Shown here piece by piece: positions 9,998 through 19,576 of a DNA stretch of 64,000 bases. Where the stretch lies: contig CAVSJJ010000003.1 of the NCBI GenBank assembly GCA_963728395.1, forward strand, positions 124,001 through 188,000, given 5' to 3'. The notes below the pieces were generated by a model. It was not told the DNA's origin, searched no databases, and saw only the letters and a list, made by a program, of their open reading frames with translations. Source of the stretch: CAVSJJ01 sp963728395. GTDB taxonomy: Bacteria > Actinomycetota > Actinomycetes > Actinomycetales > Dermatophilaceae. Made by a program: the position numbers and the translations under genes. Position 1 is the first letter of the stretch. Every line of letters begins with the position of its first letter.

Positions 9998-10797
9998 CCA
10001 ACCCCCGATCCGATCGGGTCCGGTCGGTCCGCGGGCTCGCCCGGCGCGCGGTGCGTGTGCGGACGGGCCGGTTCGTCGTCGACGGCCCGCAGGGGGTTCG
10101 TGAGGCGGTGCGGTATGCCGCGGACCGCGTCCTCGACGTCTACGTCACCCCGGACGCCGCGCAGCGGCACGAGCGACATCGTCGAGACGGCCCGCGCGGC
10201 GTCGCTGCTGGGTCCACGAGGCGAGCGACGAGGTCATGGCCGCCATGGCCGGGACCGACACGCCCCAGGGGCTGCTCGCCGTCGTCCGCGAGGACGCCGG
10301 CGTCGCTCGGACGACATCCTCGACGGCGGCCCGCGGGTGCTCGTCGTGCTCGCCCACGTGCGCGACCCCGGCAACGCGGGCACCGTCATCCGCGGCGCCG
10401 ACGCCCTCGGCGCCGACGCGGTGCTCGTCAGCGAGGGGTCCGTCGACGTCCACGCCCCCAAGGTCGTCCGGTCGACGGCCGGCTCGCTCTTCCACCTGCC
10501 GGTCGTCACGGGGCTCGACCTCACCGAGACCCTCGCGACGCTGCGCGCCCACGGCATCCGCACCCTTGCCGCCGACGGCGCCGCGACGACGCTCCTCCCG
10601 GACGTCGACCTCACGTCGGCGCACGCCTGGGTGATGGGCAACGAGGCCTGGGGGCTGACCGACGAGGTGCGCACGGGTGCGACGACGTCGTCGCCGTCCC
10701 GATCCGTGGACATGCCGAGTCGCTCAACCTCGCCATGGCGGCGACGGTGTGTCTCTACGCCTCGTCGCTCCAGCGTTCGGCGCCGCCTGCACGGTAG
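9991..10797 (+). CDS. SpoU/TrmH-family rRNA 2'-O-methyltransferase (frame interrupted)
   Basis: A SPOUT (trefoil-knot) RNA ribose methyltransferase; the gene next to rplT in actinobacteria is often called tsnR or rlmB-like. The GTG start gives VLTNPRSDRVRSVRGLARR, and the N-terminal substrate-binding part continues with VVDGPQGVREAVRYAADRV. The knot motifs are LAHVRDPGNAGTVIRGADAL, VWVMGNEAWG-like AHAWVMGNEAWGLTDEV, and IRGHAESLNLAMAATVCLY at the end. Breaks near 10160, 10215, 10305 and 10680 interrupt the frame. Expected length is about 267 residues. The exact methylated nucleotide cannot be told from sequence. Confidence 0.85.
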   Translation: MLTNPRSDRVRSVRGLARRAVRVRTGRFVVDGPQGVREAVRYAADRVLDVYVTPDAAQRHERHRRDGPRGVAAGSTRRATRSWPPWPGPTRPRGCSPSSARTPASLGRHPRRRPAGARRARPRARPRQRGHRHPRRRRPRRRRGARQRGVRRRPRPQGRPVDGRLALPPAGRHGARPHRDPRDAARPRHPHPCRRRRRDDAPPGRRPHVGARLGDGQRGLGADRRGAHGCDDVVAVPIRGHAESLNLAMAATVCLYASSLQRSAPPAR

Positions 10798-10800
10798 ATT
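10795..10800 (+). promoter_or_regulatory. Candidate -10 element of the sensor kinase gene (leaderless type)
   Basis: TAGATT ends six bases before the ATG at 10807, with no ribosome site between. It overlaps the end of the upstream methyltransferase gene. This suggests a leaderless message separate from the ribosomal protein operon. Confidence 0.45.
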
Positions 10801-10806
10801 CGCCAC

Positions 10807-11878
10807 ATGGCACCCCCCACGCCGTCGCGCTTCCCGTCGACGGCGGTGGATGCTGCCGAGCTCCTGCCCGACGGCATCGTCACGACGATCGGCGGCGCGC
10901 CGACGGTCCGGTTCATGAACGAGCGGGCCGAGCGGATCACCGGCCTGGCCCGGGACGAGGTCGTCGGCCGCGACATCCGTGAGGCGCTGCCCTTCCAGGA
11001 CTCCAACGGCGAGTCCTGGTGGGGGCTGACCGACCCGTGGTCCGGCCTGCGGACCCGCACCGGTCACCGCGAGAAGCTCCTCCTCCTGCCCAACGGCCAC
11101 GAGGTGCTCCTCACCGCGCGCTACATCCGGCCCGGCCGGAGCCAGCCGGTCCAGTCGGTCGTCTGCGCGCTGCGCGACGCCGAGGCGCGCCGGCGGGCGG
11201 AGGCCGACCACGCCGCCCTCATCTCGACGATCTCCCACGAGCTCCGCTCACCGCTCACCGGGGTCAAGGGCTTCTCCTCGACGCTGCTCCGGCGCTGGGA
11301 CCGCTTCTCCGACGAGCAGAAGCGGCTCATGCTCGAGACGATCGAGGCCGACGCCGACCGGGTGACCCGGCTCATCACCGAGCTGCTCGACGTGTCCCGC
11401 ATCGACTCGGGTCGGCTCCGGATCCATGCCCAGCCCCTCGACACGCGGTCGGCGTTCACGCGTCACGTCGAGCGGTATGCCGCGACCGGCGTCGAGCCGG
11501 ACCGCTTCGCCATCGACGTCGAGGACGGTGGCGAGGAGATCTGGGCCGACCCCGACCGGCTCGACCAGGTTCTCGCCAACCTCGTCGAGAACGCCCTCAA
11601 GCACGGCAGCGGGACCGTCGGGCTCCACTGCCGCCCCGCCGACGGCGGGCGTCTCGCTCGCGGTCTCCGACGACGGACCGGGCATCCCGGTCGAGAAGCG
11701 CGAGGTCGTGTTCTCCCGGTTCTGGCACGGCCGGACCGCCGGCAGCACCGGCCTCGGCCTCTACATCGTCCGCGGCCTCGTCGAGGCACACGGCGGGAAG
11801 GTGGTCGTCGGCGAGGCTCCCGGTGGGGGAGCGCTCATCTCGGCAACGTTCCCGCGGCCTGCCCACGAGCCCGCCTGA
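10807..11878 (+). CDS. PAS-domain sensor histidine kinase (one frame break)
   Basis: This kinase of about 356 residues has no transmembrane segment in the part read, so it is probably cytosolic. An N-terminal PAS-like domain (about residues 15-120) includes VRFMNERAERITGLARDEVV. The HisKA dimerisation helix carries ISHELRSPLTGVKGF, with the phospho-accepting histidine near residue 144. The ATPase domain has N box LVENALKHGSG, G1 box DDGPGIPVEKRE and GLGLYIVRGLVEAHGGKV. An extra G near 11646 breaks the frame between the N and G boxes. No response regulator gene is adjacent, so its partner is elsewhere. The signal sensed is unknown. Confidence 0.85.
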
Positions 11879-12014
11879 GGGGCGGGGCGGGCGTCGCGCT
11901 CTGCCGGGGAGGCTCCTGCCGGGCACCCCGGGCCGCATGGCAGCGTGCGGAGTGCTCAGCGGGAGGCGTCGGCGCCGGGGAATGGTCAAGGCCCGGTCAA
12001 GGTGACTTTCGGTA

Positions 12015-12051
12015 TCGGTCAAAACTCGCGCGGGATCGGTCAAGACTCGCG
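12015..12051 (+). repeat. Two 16-bp direct repeats spaced 21 bp apart
   Basis: TCGGTCAAAACTCGCG at 12015-12030 and TCGGTCAAGACTCGCG at 12036-12051 differ at one base. The period is 21 bp, about two helical turns, so both copies face the same side. Two further GGTCAA cores lie at about 11984 and 11994. They sit in the 217-bp gap before the MFS gene and resemble a tandem operator. No terminator was seen in the same gap. Confidence 0.5.
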
Positions 12052-12095
12052 AGTCCCCCTCGCGCGCGGGCGCGCGTGCTGCCAAGGTCGGGGCC

Positions 12096-13322
12096 GTGAC
12101 GGTCCTGTCGAGCGCCCCGTACAAGCGGGCCCTGAGCGTCCGCGAGCTCCGCGCGGTCCTCCTGCTCGGCACCCTCGTGCGGATGCCCGGCTTCGCCATC
12201 TCGGTCCTCGTCACGGTCCACGTCGTGACGACCCTGCACGGGACCTACGCCCAGGCCGGGCTCGTCGCCGCCGTGGCGACGATCTCCACGGCGGTGAGCG
12301 GACCCTGGCGTGGCCGGCTGCTCGACCGGATCGGGTTGCGGCGGGTCGCCATCCCGTCGGTCTCTCGTGGCGCTCGTCGCGTGGTCGATCGCCCCGTGGG
12401 TCGGCTACTGGGCACTGCTGGTCCTCGTCGGCATCGCCCAGGCCTTCGCGCTGCCCTCGTTCTCCATCGTCCGACAGGCGGTCATGGCCGCCGTCGACGA
12501 GCAGGATCGCCGCACCGCGATCGCCCTCGACAGCTCGGCCATGGAGGTCTCCTACATCGTCGCGCCGGCCGTCGCCATCGCGGCGGCCGCCCACTGGTCC
12601 ACCTCGTGGGTCATCCTCTGGGTGCAGATGCTGGGCGTTGCCGGCGGGATCGTCCTCGCCGTCGTCAACCCCCGCCTCAAGGGCGCGGGCGAGGTCGAAG
12701 ACGGCGTCCCGCCCGCGCCCCGGCGGACCTGGTTGCGGATGCCGTTCGTCGGCGTCCTGGCCGCCGCGGCGGCCGCCACCCTCGTCCTGTCCGGTTCGGA
12801 CCTCGCGATCGTCGCATCGGTGCGCGCCTTGGGGTCGGCATCGGCCATCGGCGTCATCCTCGCCCTCTGGGGCCTGGGGTCGCTCGTGGGCGGGCTGCTG
12901 TACGGCGCCCTCCACCGGTCCATCACCGCCTACTGGCTCCTCGCCGCGCTCGGCGCCGTCACCCTCCCGCTCGCGCTCGTCACGTCGATGGCGGGCCTCG
13001 GTGCCTTCGCCTTCGTCGCCGGCCTGCTCTGTGCCCCGACGATCACGGCGACGATCGACCAGGCGGCGCGGATCGTCCCCGCCGCCTCGCGCGGCGAGGC
13101 GATGGGCTGGCACGGCTCGGCTCTCACGGCCGGCGGGGCCATCGGGGCGCCACTCGCCGGCTTCGCCATCGACCAGGTGGGGGGCCCGGGCGCCGGCTTC
13201 ACTGCCGTCGCACTCGCGGGCCTCACCGTCGCGGTCGCTCGGCCTCACGGCGACGAGGATGGGCCGTCGCGAGGGGCCGGCTGCCGATCCCGGCACCCCA
13301 GGGTGCGGCGACGAACGTCTGA
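12096..13322 (+). CDS. MFS transporter (frame interrupted, 3' end uncertain)
   Basis: A major facilitator family membrane transporter with about 12 predicted helices. The GTG start is followed by a short cytosolic stretch and hydrophobic segments such as LLLGTLVRMPGFAISVLVTV. The intracellular loop GPWRGRLLDRIGLRRVAIPS resembles the conserved G-x-x-x-D-R/K-x-G-x-R loop of the superfamily. The C-terminal half carries LWGLGSLVGGLLYGALH. Breaks occur near 12362 and near 13235. Depending on how the second is resolved, the protein stops at 13322, 13486 or 13521; I give the first. The substrate is unknown; the family includes drug and sugar exporters. The repeats upstream may be its operator. Confidence 0.75.
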   Translation: MTVLSSAPYKRALSVRELRAVLLLGTLVRMPGFAISVLVTVHVVTTLHGTYAQAGLVAAVATISTAVSGPWRGRLLDRIGLRRVAIPSVSRGARRVVDRPVGRLLGTAGPRRHRPGLRAALVLHRPTGGHGRRRRAGSPHRDRPRQLGHGGLLHRRAGRRHRGGRPLVHLVGHPLGADAGRCRRDRPRRRQPPPQGRGRGRRRRPARAPADLVADAVRRRPGRRGGRHPRPVRFGPRDRRIGARLGVGIGHRRHPRPLGPGVARGRAAVRRPPPVHHRLLAPRRARRRHPPARARHVDGGPRCLRLRRRPALCPDDHGDDRPGGADRPRRLARRGDGLARLGSHGRRGHRGATRRLRHRPGGGPGRRLHCRRTRGPHRRGRSASRRRGWAVARGRLPIPAPQGAATNV

Positions 13323-13544
13323 GGCTCTCCGGGCGCGGAGCGCGCCCTGCGCTCAGGCAGTGGAACGCGGTTGCGATGGTTGCGCGCCCGGGGGACGCTT
13401 GCGGGGTGAGCGACCGCCGTGCCGTCCCGCTGCGTGCCCCGCAGCGATTTACCGTGCCTTCGGGTGCGGTGACCGGGCGGGGCTGAGACGCGCACCCGGC
13501 ATCCGTCCACCCGAAGGCTGACTCGGACCCCACGGCGCGCCCCC

Positions 13545-13550
13545 TAGACT
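13545..13550 (+). promoter_or_regulatory. Candidate -10 element for pheST
   Basis: TAGACT lies 35 bases before the pheS ATG within a 263-bp gap (13323-13585). The same hexamer precedes hisD. The leader is too short for a T-box, and I saw no phenylalanine leader peptide. The rest of the gap shows nothing recognisable. Confidence 0.4.
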
Positions 13551-13585
13551 CGGGCCCGCCGCACCGACAGCAAGAAGTGGAAGCG

Positions 13586-14682
13586 ATGTCCGGACCCAAC
13601 ACCAGCTACGACCCCGTCGAGGTCGCCGCCCTCGACCCGGAGGCCGTCGACGCCGCCGTCGAGGCGGCGCTGGCCGCTGCCGCCGCCGCAGGCACCCTCG
13701 AGGAACTCAAGGCGGCCCGCAGCGCCCATCAGGGGGACAAGAGCCCCCTCGCCCTCGCCAACCGGGAGATCGGGGCGCTGCCCCCGAGCGCGAAGGCCGA
13801 CGCCGGCAAGCGGGTCGGCCAGGCGAGGGGAGCAGTCGCCCGAGGCCTTCACCGAGCGCCAGGCCGAGCTCGAGGCCGAGCGCGACGCGCGCATCCTCAC
13901 CGAGGAGGCCGTCGACGTGACCGCTGCCGACCGGCCGCCGGCCGCTCGGGCGTCGCCACCCCACCGAGCTGATGAGCGAGCGGATCGCCGACATCTTCAT
14001 CGGGCTCGGGTGGGAGATCGCCGAGGGGCCCGAGGTCGAGGCGGAGTGGTTCAACTTCGACGCGCTCAACTTCGACGCCGACCACCCGGCCCGGCAGATG
14101 CAGGACACGTTCTACGTCGAGCCGCCGGACGGCGGGCTCGTCCTGCGCACCCACACCTCGCCGGTCCAGGCCCGCACCCTGCTCGAGCGCGGGGTGCCGG
14201 TCTACATCGCCGCCATCGGCCGGGTCTTCCGCACCGACGAGCTCGACGCGACCCACATGCCCGCCTTCCATCAGGTCGAGGGGCTCGCCGTCGACGAGGG
14301 CATCACGATGGCGCACCTCAAGGGCACCCTCGACCGGCTCGCCACCGAGCTGTTCGGCGAGGGCATCACGACCCGGCTGCGGCCGTCGTTCTTCCCGTTC
14401 ACCGAGCCCAGCGCCGAGATGGACCTGCTCTGCTTCGTCTGCCGCGGCGCGGACCCCGACTGCCGGTCCTGCAAGGGGACCGGCTGGATCGAGTGGGGTG
14501 GCTGCGGCATGGTCAACCGCAACGTCCTCACCGCCTGCGGCGTCGACCCCGAGCGCTACACCGGCTTCGCGTTCGGCATGGGCATCGACCGCGCGCTGCA
14601 GTTCCGCACCGGCGTCTCGGACATGCGGGACATGATCGAGGGTGACGTGCGCTTCGCCGCGCAGTTCGGGATGGAGATCTGA
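13586..14682 (+). CDS. pheS: Phenylalanine-tRNA ligase alpha subunit (frame interrupted near the N-terminus)
   Basis: The catalytic class II subunit of the alpha2-beta2 synthetase. The N-terminal coiled-coil arm is seen in one frame (KAARSAHQGDKSPLALANRE). Breaks near 13826 and 13940 follow, and from 13972 the rest is intact: NFDALNFDADHPARQMQDTF, LRTHTSPVQARTL (motif 2 region), FHQVEGLAVDEG, and motif 3 FAFGMGIDRALQFRTGVSDM. A GTG in frame at 13577 is an alternative start, but ATG 13586 has the better match to family N-termini and follows a weak AAGTGGAAG site. The stop overlaps the pheT ATG by one base. Confidence 0.93.
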
Positions 14683-17275
14683 TGCGCGTTCCCGTGGACT
14701 GGCTCGGCGAGTACGCCGCGCTGCCCGCCGATGCCGACGGGGCGGCCATCGCCGCCGCCCTCGTCCGGGTCGGGCTCGAGGAGGAGGGGCTGCACTCCGG
14801 CGGGGTCGGCGGTCCGCTCGTCGTCGGCCGGGTGCTCGAGAAGCAGCCCGGAGCCGCAGAAGAACGGCAAGACGATCAACTGGTGCCAGGTCGACGTCGG
14901 CGACGCCAACGGCACCGGCGAGCCGCAGGGCATCGTCTGCGGTGCGCACAACTTCGAGGTGGGCGACCTCGTCGCCGTCATCCTGCCCGGCGGCACGCTG
15001 CCCGGCCCGCACGGCCCGTTCGAGATCTCCGCGCGCAAGACCTACGGCCACGTCTCGGCCGGAATGATCTGCTCGGCCCAGGAGCTCGGCCTCGGCGAGG
15101 ACCACGACGGCATCATCGTGCTCACCGACTGGTTCGCCGGCGACGAGCCGGCCCTGGCGCCGTCTCGCGCCGGGCGTCGACGCGCTGCCGCTCCTCGGCC
15201 TGGACCGCGAGACCGTCGAGGTCAACGTCACCCCGGACCGCGGCTACTGCTTCTCCATCCGGGGCATCGCCCGCGAGTACGCCCACGCGACCGGCGCCGC
15301 CTTCCTCGACCCGGTCGTCGCCGCTCGCCGCGGCGGCCCCCGCGGCGAACGGCGGACGGGTACCCCGTCGCGGCTCGAGGACGACGCCCCGATCCGGGGC
15401 CGGCTCGGGCTGCGACCGGTTCGTCACCCGCGTCGTCCGCGGCGTCGACCCGACCGCGCCCGAGCCCGGCGTGGATGAAGGCCCGGCTCACCGAGGCGGG
15501 GATGCGGCCGATCGCGCTGGCCGGTCGACGTCACGAACTACGTCATGCTCGGCCTCGGACAGCCGCTGCACGCCTACGACGCCGACGACCCTCACCGGGC
15601 CGATCGTCGTCCGCCGGGCCCGTCCCGGCGAGCGGCTGCGCGACCCTCGACGACGTCGACCGCGCCCTCGACCCCGAGGACCTGCTCATCACCGACGGCG
15701 GCGACGAGGTCGATCGGCATGGCCGGCGTCATGGGCGGGTCGAGCACCGAGGTCACCGCCGCGACGACCGACGTGCTCATCGAGGCCGCCCACTTCGACC
15801 CCGTCTCGATCGCCCGTACCGCCCGGCGCCACCGGCTGCCCTCCGAGGCGTCCCGGCGCTTCGAGCGGGGCGTCGACCCGCAGCTCGCCGCCGGCGGCGG
15901 CGCAGCTCGCCGTCGACCTGCTCGTCAGCTACGGCGGCGGCACCGCCGACCCCGGCGTGACCGACGTCGGCTCGCCGCCCGGCCGCGGCGCCGATCGACG
16001 ATGGACCTCGCGCTTCCCCGCGCGGATCGTCGGCGTGGACTACGCCCGCCGACGAGGTGATCGGCGATCCTCGAGCGAGATCGGCTGCGCGGTCGACCGC
16101 GCGACGGGGACGCTGGCTCACCGTCGACGCCGCCGAGCTGGCGCCCCGACCTCGCCGACCGCCGAGGACCTCGTCGAGGAGGTGGCGCGGATCCACGGCT
16201 ACGACGAGATCCCGTCGGTCGCTGCCGACGCCCGCCGGGCGGCTCGCGGCCTGACCCACGACCAGCGGGTCCGGCGGCTCGTCGCCACGGTCGCTCGCCG
16301 CCGAGGGGCTGAGCGAGATCTGGGACGCACCCGTTCGTCGGCGAGGACCGGCTCGCCGCCCTCGGGCTGGACGTCGCGGCCGAGACCGCGCCGGACCGTG
16401 CGGCTGGCCAACCCGCTCTCCGACGAGGCGCCGCTCATGCGCACGGCCGTCGTCCAGACGCATGGTCGACGCGCTGCGTCGCAACGTCGCCCGGGGCGCC
16501 AAGGACGTCGCGCTCTTCGAGCTGGGGCTCGTCGTCGACCTCGACGGGCGACAGCGGTCCGCGCCCGACCGAGGACGTCGGGGTCCGCCCGGCGGAGGAG
16601 ACCCTCGGCGGCGATCCACGCCGCGGTTCCCCGCCAGCCGCGGCACGTCGGCATGCTCCTCGCCGGCGACCGCGACCGCGCCGGCTGGTGGGGCGCCGGC
16701 CGGCGCGCCGACGTCGCCGACGTCGTGGAGCTGGCCCGGTCGCTCGGCGAGGCGCTCGGGGTCGAGCTCGACGTCGCGCGCCGACGCGGTGATGCCGTGG
16801 CACCCGGGACGCTGCGCCCGGGTGGCGCTGCGCCGACGGGACCGCTCGTCGGCCACGCCGGCGAGCTGCACCCCAAGGTCGTCGCCGCGCTGGGGCTGCC
16901 CGCCCGCACCGTCGGCGGCGAGCTCGACCTCGACGTCCTCACCGCGGCGGCCCGGGGCGCGACGCCGGGCGCGCACCCTCGCGACCTACCCGATGGCCCA
17001 GAGCGACGTCGCGCTCGTCGTCGACGGGGCCGTCCCGGCCAGCCGGGTCGAGGCCTCGCTCGCTCGGCGGCGGTGGCGACCTGCTCGAGGCGGTCCACGC
17101 TCTTCGACGTCTACGAGGGCGACCAGGTCGGCGAGGGGCGCAAGTCCCTCGCCTTCCGGCTGACCTTCCGCTCGGCCGAGCGCACCCTGACGACCGAGGA
17201 GGTCGTCCGCGGCTCCGGGACGCCGCCGTCGCCGCGGCGGCTGACCGCGCGTCGGCGGCGGTGCAGCGCGCATGA
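14682..17275 (+). CDS. pheT: Phenylalanine-tRNA ligase beta subunit (many frame breaks)
   Basis: The beta subunit binds tRNA and holds the editing site for mischarged Tyr. The joined protein is about 850-860 residues, the usual size. It begins MRVPVDWLGEYAALPADADG; the EMAP/OB-fold region follows with NWCQVDVGDANGTGEPQGIV and GMICSAQELGLGEDHDGII. Then come B3/B4 editing-domain fragments such as VNVTPDRGYCFSIRGIAREY, the B5 segment with EDLVEEVARIHGYDEIPS, and the C-terminal anticodon-binding-like domain with VYEGDQVGEGRKSLAFRLTF. I count more than ten frame changes. The corrected end is AVQRA with TGA at 17273-17275. No essential gene would tolerate this, so errors are likely. Confidence 0.9.
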
Positions 17276-18039
17276 CGGCGACCGCCGTGGCCGGGGTCGC
17301 GGTCGTCACCGGGGCCTCCCGGGGCATCGGCCGGCACGTCGCCGACGCGCTCGAGGACGCCGGCTGGGTCGTCGAGCGCGGCTCGACGCGCGGTCGCCGC
17401 CGGTGACCGACCGCGGCGGCCGTCGAGCGCGTGGGTCGACGACGATCCTCGCCCGCACGGGCCGGATCGACCTGCTCGTCAACAACGCCGGCGTCATGGA
17501 CGCCGAGGTGGCACTCCTCGACTCCGACCCCGACGACTGGTGGCGGACGATGGAGGTCAACGTCCGCGGCGCCTACCTCATGACCCGGGCCGTGGGCCGG
17601 CACATGCGCGCCGCCGGGGGCGGACGGGTCATCAACCTCAACTCCGGCGCCGGCGACCGCGCCCGGGCGAGGTCTCGTCGGCGTACAACGCGAGCAAGAC
17701 CGCCCTGGCCCGGATCACCGGGCTCGACGGAGATCGACGGCGCGGGCCGGCGGCATCCACGCCTTCGACCTCGTCGCCCGGGGTCGTCGCGCACCGACAT
17801 GACCCGGTCGATGCGATCCCACGACGGCCGGACCGAGTGGACCGACCCGGCCGAGGTCGTCGACGCTCGTCCTCGCGCATGGCCTCGGGCGAGCTGGACG
17901 CCTGGGCCGGCCGGATGGTCCGGGCCGGGGTCGACACCCGGCGACGAGCTGACCCGCGCTCGGCCGGGACGGGCCTCGACGGCGCAGGCGCGGACCATCG
18001 GCCTGCGTCGGCTACGGGGACGACGACCCGCTCGGCTGA
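17272..18039 (+). CDS. SDR-family NAD(P)-dependent oxidoreductase (frame interrupted)
   Basis: A short-chain dehydrogenase/reductase of about 250 residues. ATG overlaps the pheT stop. The Rossmann cofactor motif VVTGASRGIGRHVADAL begins near residue 10, followed by LLVNNAGVMDAEVALLDSD. The catalytic serine lies in INLNSGAG and the Tyr-x-x-x-Lys pair in SSAYNASKTALARI. The C-terminal part includes RSHDGRTEWTDPAEV. Breaks near 17380, 17440, 17665, 17735, 17795, 17870 and 17940 interrupt it. The end corrected to GYGDDDPLG places TGA at 18037-18039. Substrate is unknown; coupling to pheT may be only positional. Confidence 0.8.
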
Positions 18040-18077
18040 CGGCCCGGCACCGCCGTCGGCGGGACGGATCGCAGACT

Positions 18078-18107
18078 GCATACGTCATGACTGTCATGGC
18101 GTATAGT
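18078..18107 (+). promoter_or_regulatory. arg operon promoter with probable ArgR operator
   Basis: In this otherwise 70% GC region a 45-bp AT-rich patch precedes argC. It contains the perfect palindrome CATGAC-T-GTCATG (18086-18098), flanked by TGCATACG on the left and a near-consensus -10 TATAGT at 18102-18107. ATGCATC follows before the ATG at 18116, so the message is nearly leaderless. ArgR hexamers bind paired 18-bp imperfect palindromes in this position in related bacteria. argR is in the same operon, giving a direct feedback loop. The pattern is seen; binding is inferred. Confidence 0.6.
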
Positions 18108-18115
18108 CATGCATC

Positions 18116-19168
18116 ATGGTCACGGTAGCGGTCGCCGGTGCCAGTGGGTACGCCGGGGGAGAGCTGCTCCGGCTGCTCCTCGCCCATCCCGAGGTCGAGA
18201 TCGGCGCGCTCACCGCGTCGGCGAACGCCGGCCAGCCGCTCGCGCTCGGTCCACCCCCATCTCACGCCGCTGGCCGACCGGGTCCTCGCCGACACGAGCG
18301 CCGAGACGCTCGGCGGGCCACGACGTCGTCTTCCTCGCCCTGCCGCACGGCCACTCGGCGGCCATCGCCGCCGCGCTGCCCGAGGACGTCGTCGTCATCG
18401 ACTGCGGCGCCGACTTCCGGCTCGACGTCGGCGCAGGCATGGGAGGCGTTCTACGACACCCCGTATGCCGGGTCCTGGCCCTACGGCCTGCCCGAGCTCG
18501 TCGGGGCGGACGGGCCGCAGCGCGCGGCGCTGGTCGGCGCCCGGCGCATCGCCGTGCCCGGGGTGCTACCCGACGGCCGTCTCGCCTCGCCCTGGCCCCC
18601 GGCCTGGCCGCCGGCGTCGTCCTGCCCGACGACATCACCGTCGTCGCCGCCTCCGGCACGAGCGGCGCCGGCAGGTCCCTCAAGCCACACCTGCTCGGTG
18701 CCGAGGTGATGGGCGCGATGTCGCCGTACGGCGTCGGTGGGCGTGCACCGGCATACCCCGGAGATCGAGCAGAACCTCACCGCGCCGCCGGTGCCGGACC
18801 GGTCACCGTCTCCTTCACCCCGACCCTCGCCCCGATGCCGCGGGGCATCCTCGCGACGGCGACGGCCAAGGCGGCCCCCGGGGCGACCGCCGCGTCGGTC
18901 CGCGCGGCCTGGGCGCGACGCCTACGCCGACGAGCCCTTCGTCCACCTCCTGCCCGAGGGCGCCTGGCCGTCGACGGCGCAGCGTCCTCGGGTCCAACAG
19001 CGTCCATCATCCAGGTCGCCCTCGACGAGCGGGTCGGGCGGGTCGTCGCGGTCGCCGCCGTCGACAACCTCACCAAGGGCACCGCCGGGGCCGCCGTCCA
19101 GTGCCTCAACCTCGCGCTCGGGCTGCCCGAGACGACCGGGTCTGCCCATGGCGGGGGTGGCGCCGTGA
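18116..19168 (+). CDS. argC: N-acetyl-gamma-glutamyl-phosphate reductase (many frame breaks)
   Basis: ArgC reduces N-acetylglutamyl phosphate to the semialdehyde with NADPH. The Rossmann start VAVAGASGYAGGELLRLLLA HPEV is followed, after frame joining, by VIDCGADFRLDV, an active-site segment reading PGCYPTAVSLALAPG with the catalytic Cys, AASGTSGAGRSLKPHLL, and VSFTPTLAPMPRGILATA. The C-terminus has DNLTKGTAGAAVQCLNLALG. I resolve at least ten breaks, for example near 18250, 18318, 18435, 18565, 18590, 18740, 18917, 19005 and 19140. Each is one extra base. First gene of the arginine operon. Confidence 0.9.
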
Positions 19169-19576
19169 GCCGGATGCCGCTGCACCTCATGACCCACCCG
19201 GAGGAGGTTCTCGTCGTCCGGCTCGGCCCCGGCGAGGAGCCCGCCTGGGACTGGACGCCGGGTCCGCTCGGCTCGCTGACCCACACCGCCGACGAGACCT
19301 CGGTCGTCTGCCGCGCCGACCTCGTCCCCGACGGCCCGTCGCGAGGGCCCGTTCCGGGCCGTCGAGATCGCCGGGCCGCTCGAGTTCGGGATGATCGGCG
19401 TGCTGCAGCCGATCCTCCACCCGCTCGTCCAGGCGCGGATCAGCATCCTCACCCTCTCGACCTACGACACCGACTGGATCCTCATCCCGACCGCGGACAT
19501 CGACGCGGCGGTCGAGGCGTGGCGCCGGGCCGGTCTCGTCGTCACGCCGCAGCACCCTGATCGGAGGGTCGGCTAG
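19165..19576 (+). CDS. ACT-domain protein (CASTOR/POLLUX-type), one frame break
   Basis: A protein of about 136 residues starting at a GTG that overlaps the argC stop and ending directly before argJ. MPLHLMTHPEEVLVVRLGPG opens it. TADETSVVCRADLVP and RAVEIAGPLEFGMIGVLQPI resemble the ACT_7 family, and the segment ARISILTLSTYDTDWILIPT is its hallmark. In animals the same domain forms the arginine sensor CASTOR1. In bacteria it is found in uncharacterised small proteins. One extra base near 19345 shifts the frame. A role in sensing arginine or a pathway intermediate is suggested by location alone. Confidence 0.75.

Noticed and set aside
13323..13585. T-box or leader peptide for pheST
   Set aside because: No T-box core sequence, no Phe-rich short frame and no terminator-antiterminator pair were seen.
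14682..18128. A single 1148-residue plus-strand reading frame
   Set aside because: It is an artefact of mixed frames: parts of pheT, SDR and non-coding frames joined because high GC leaves few stops.
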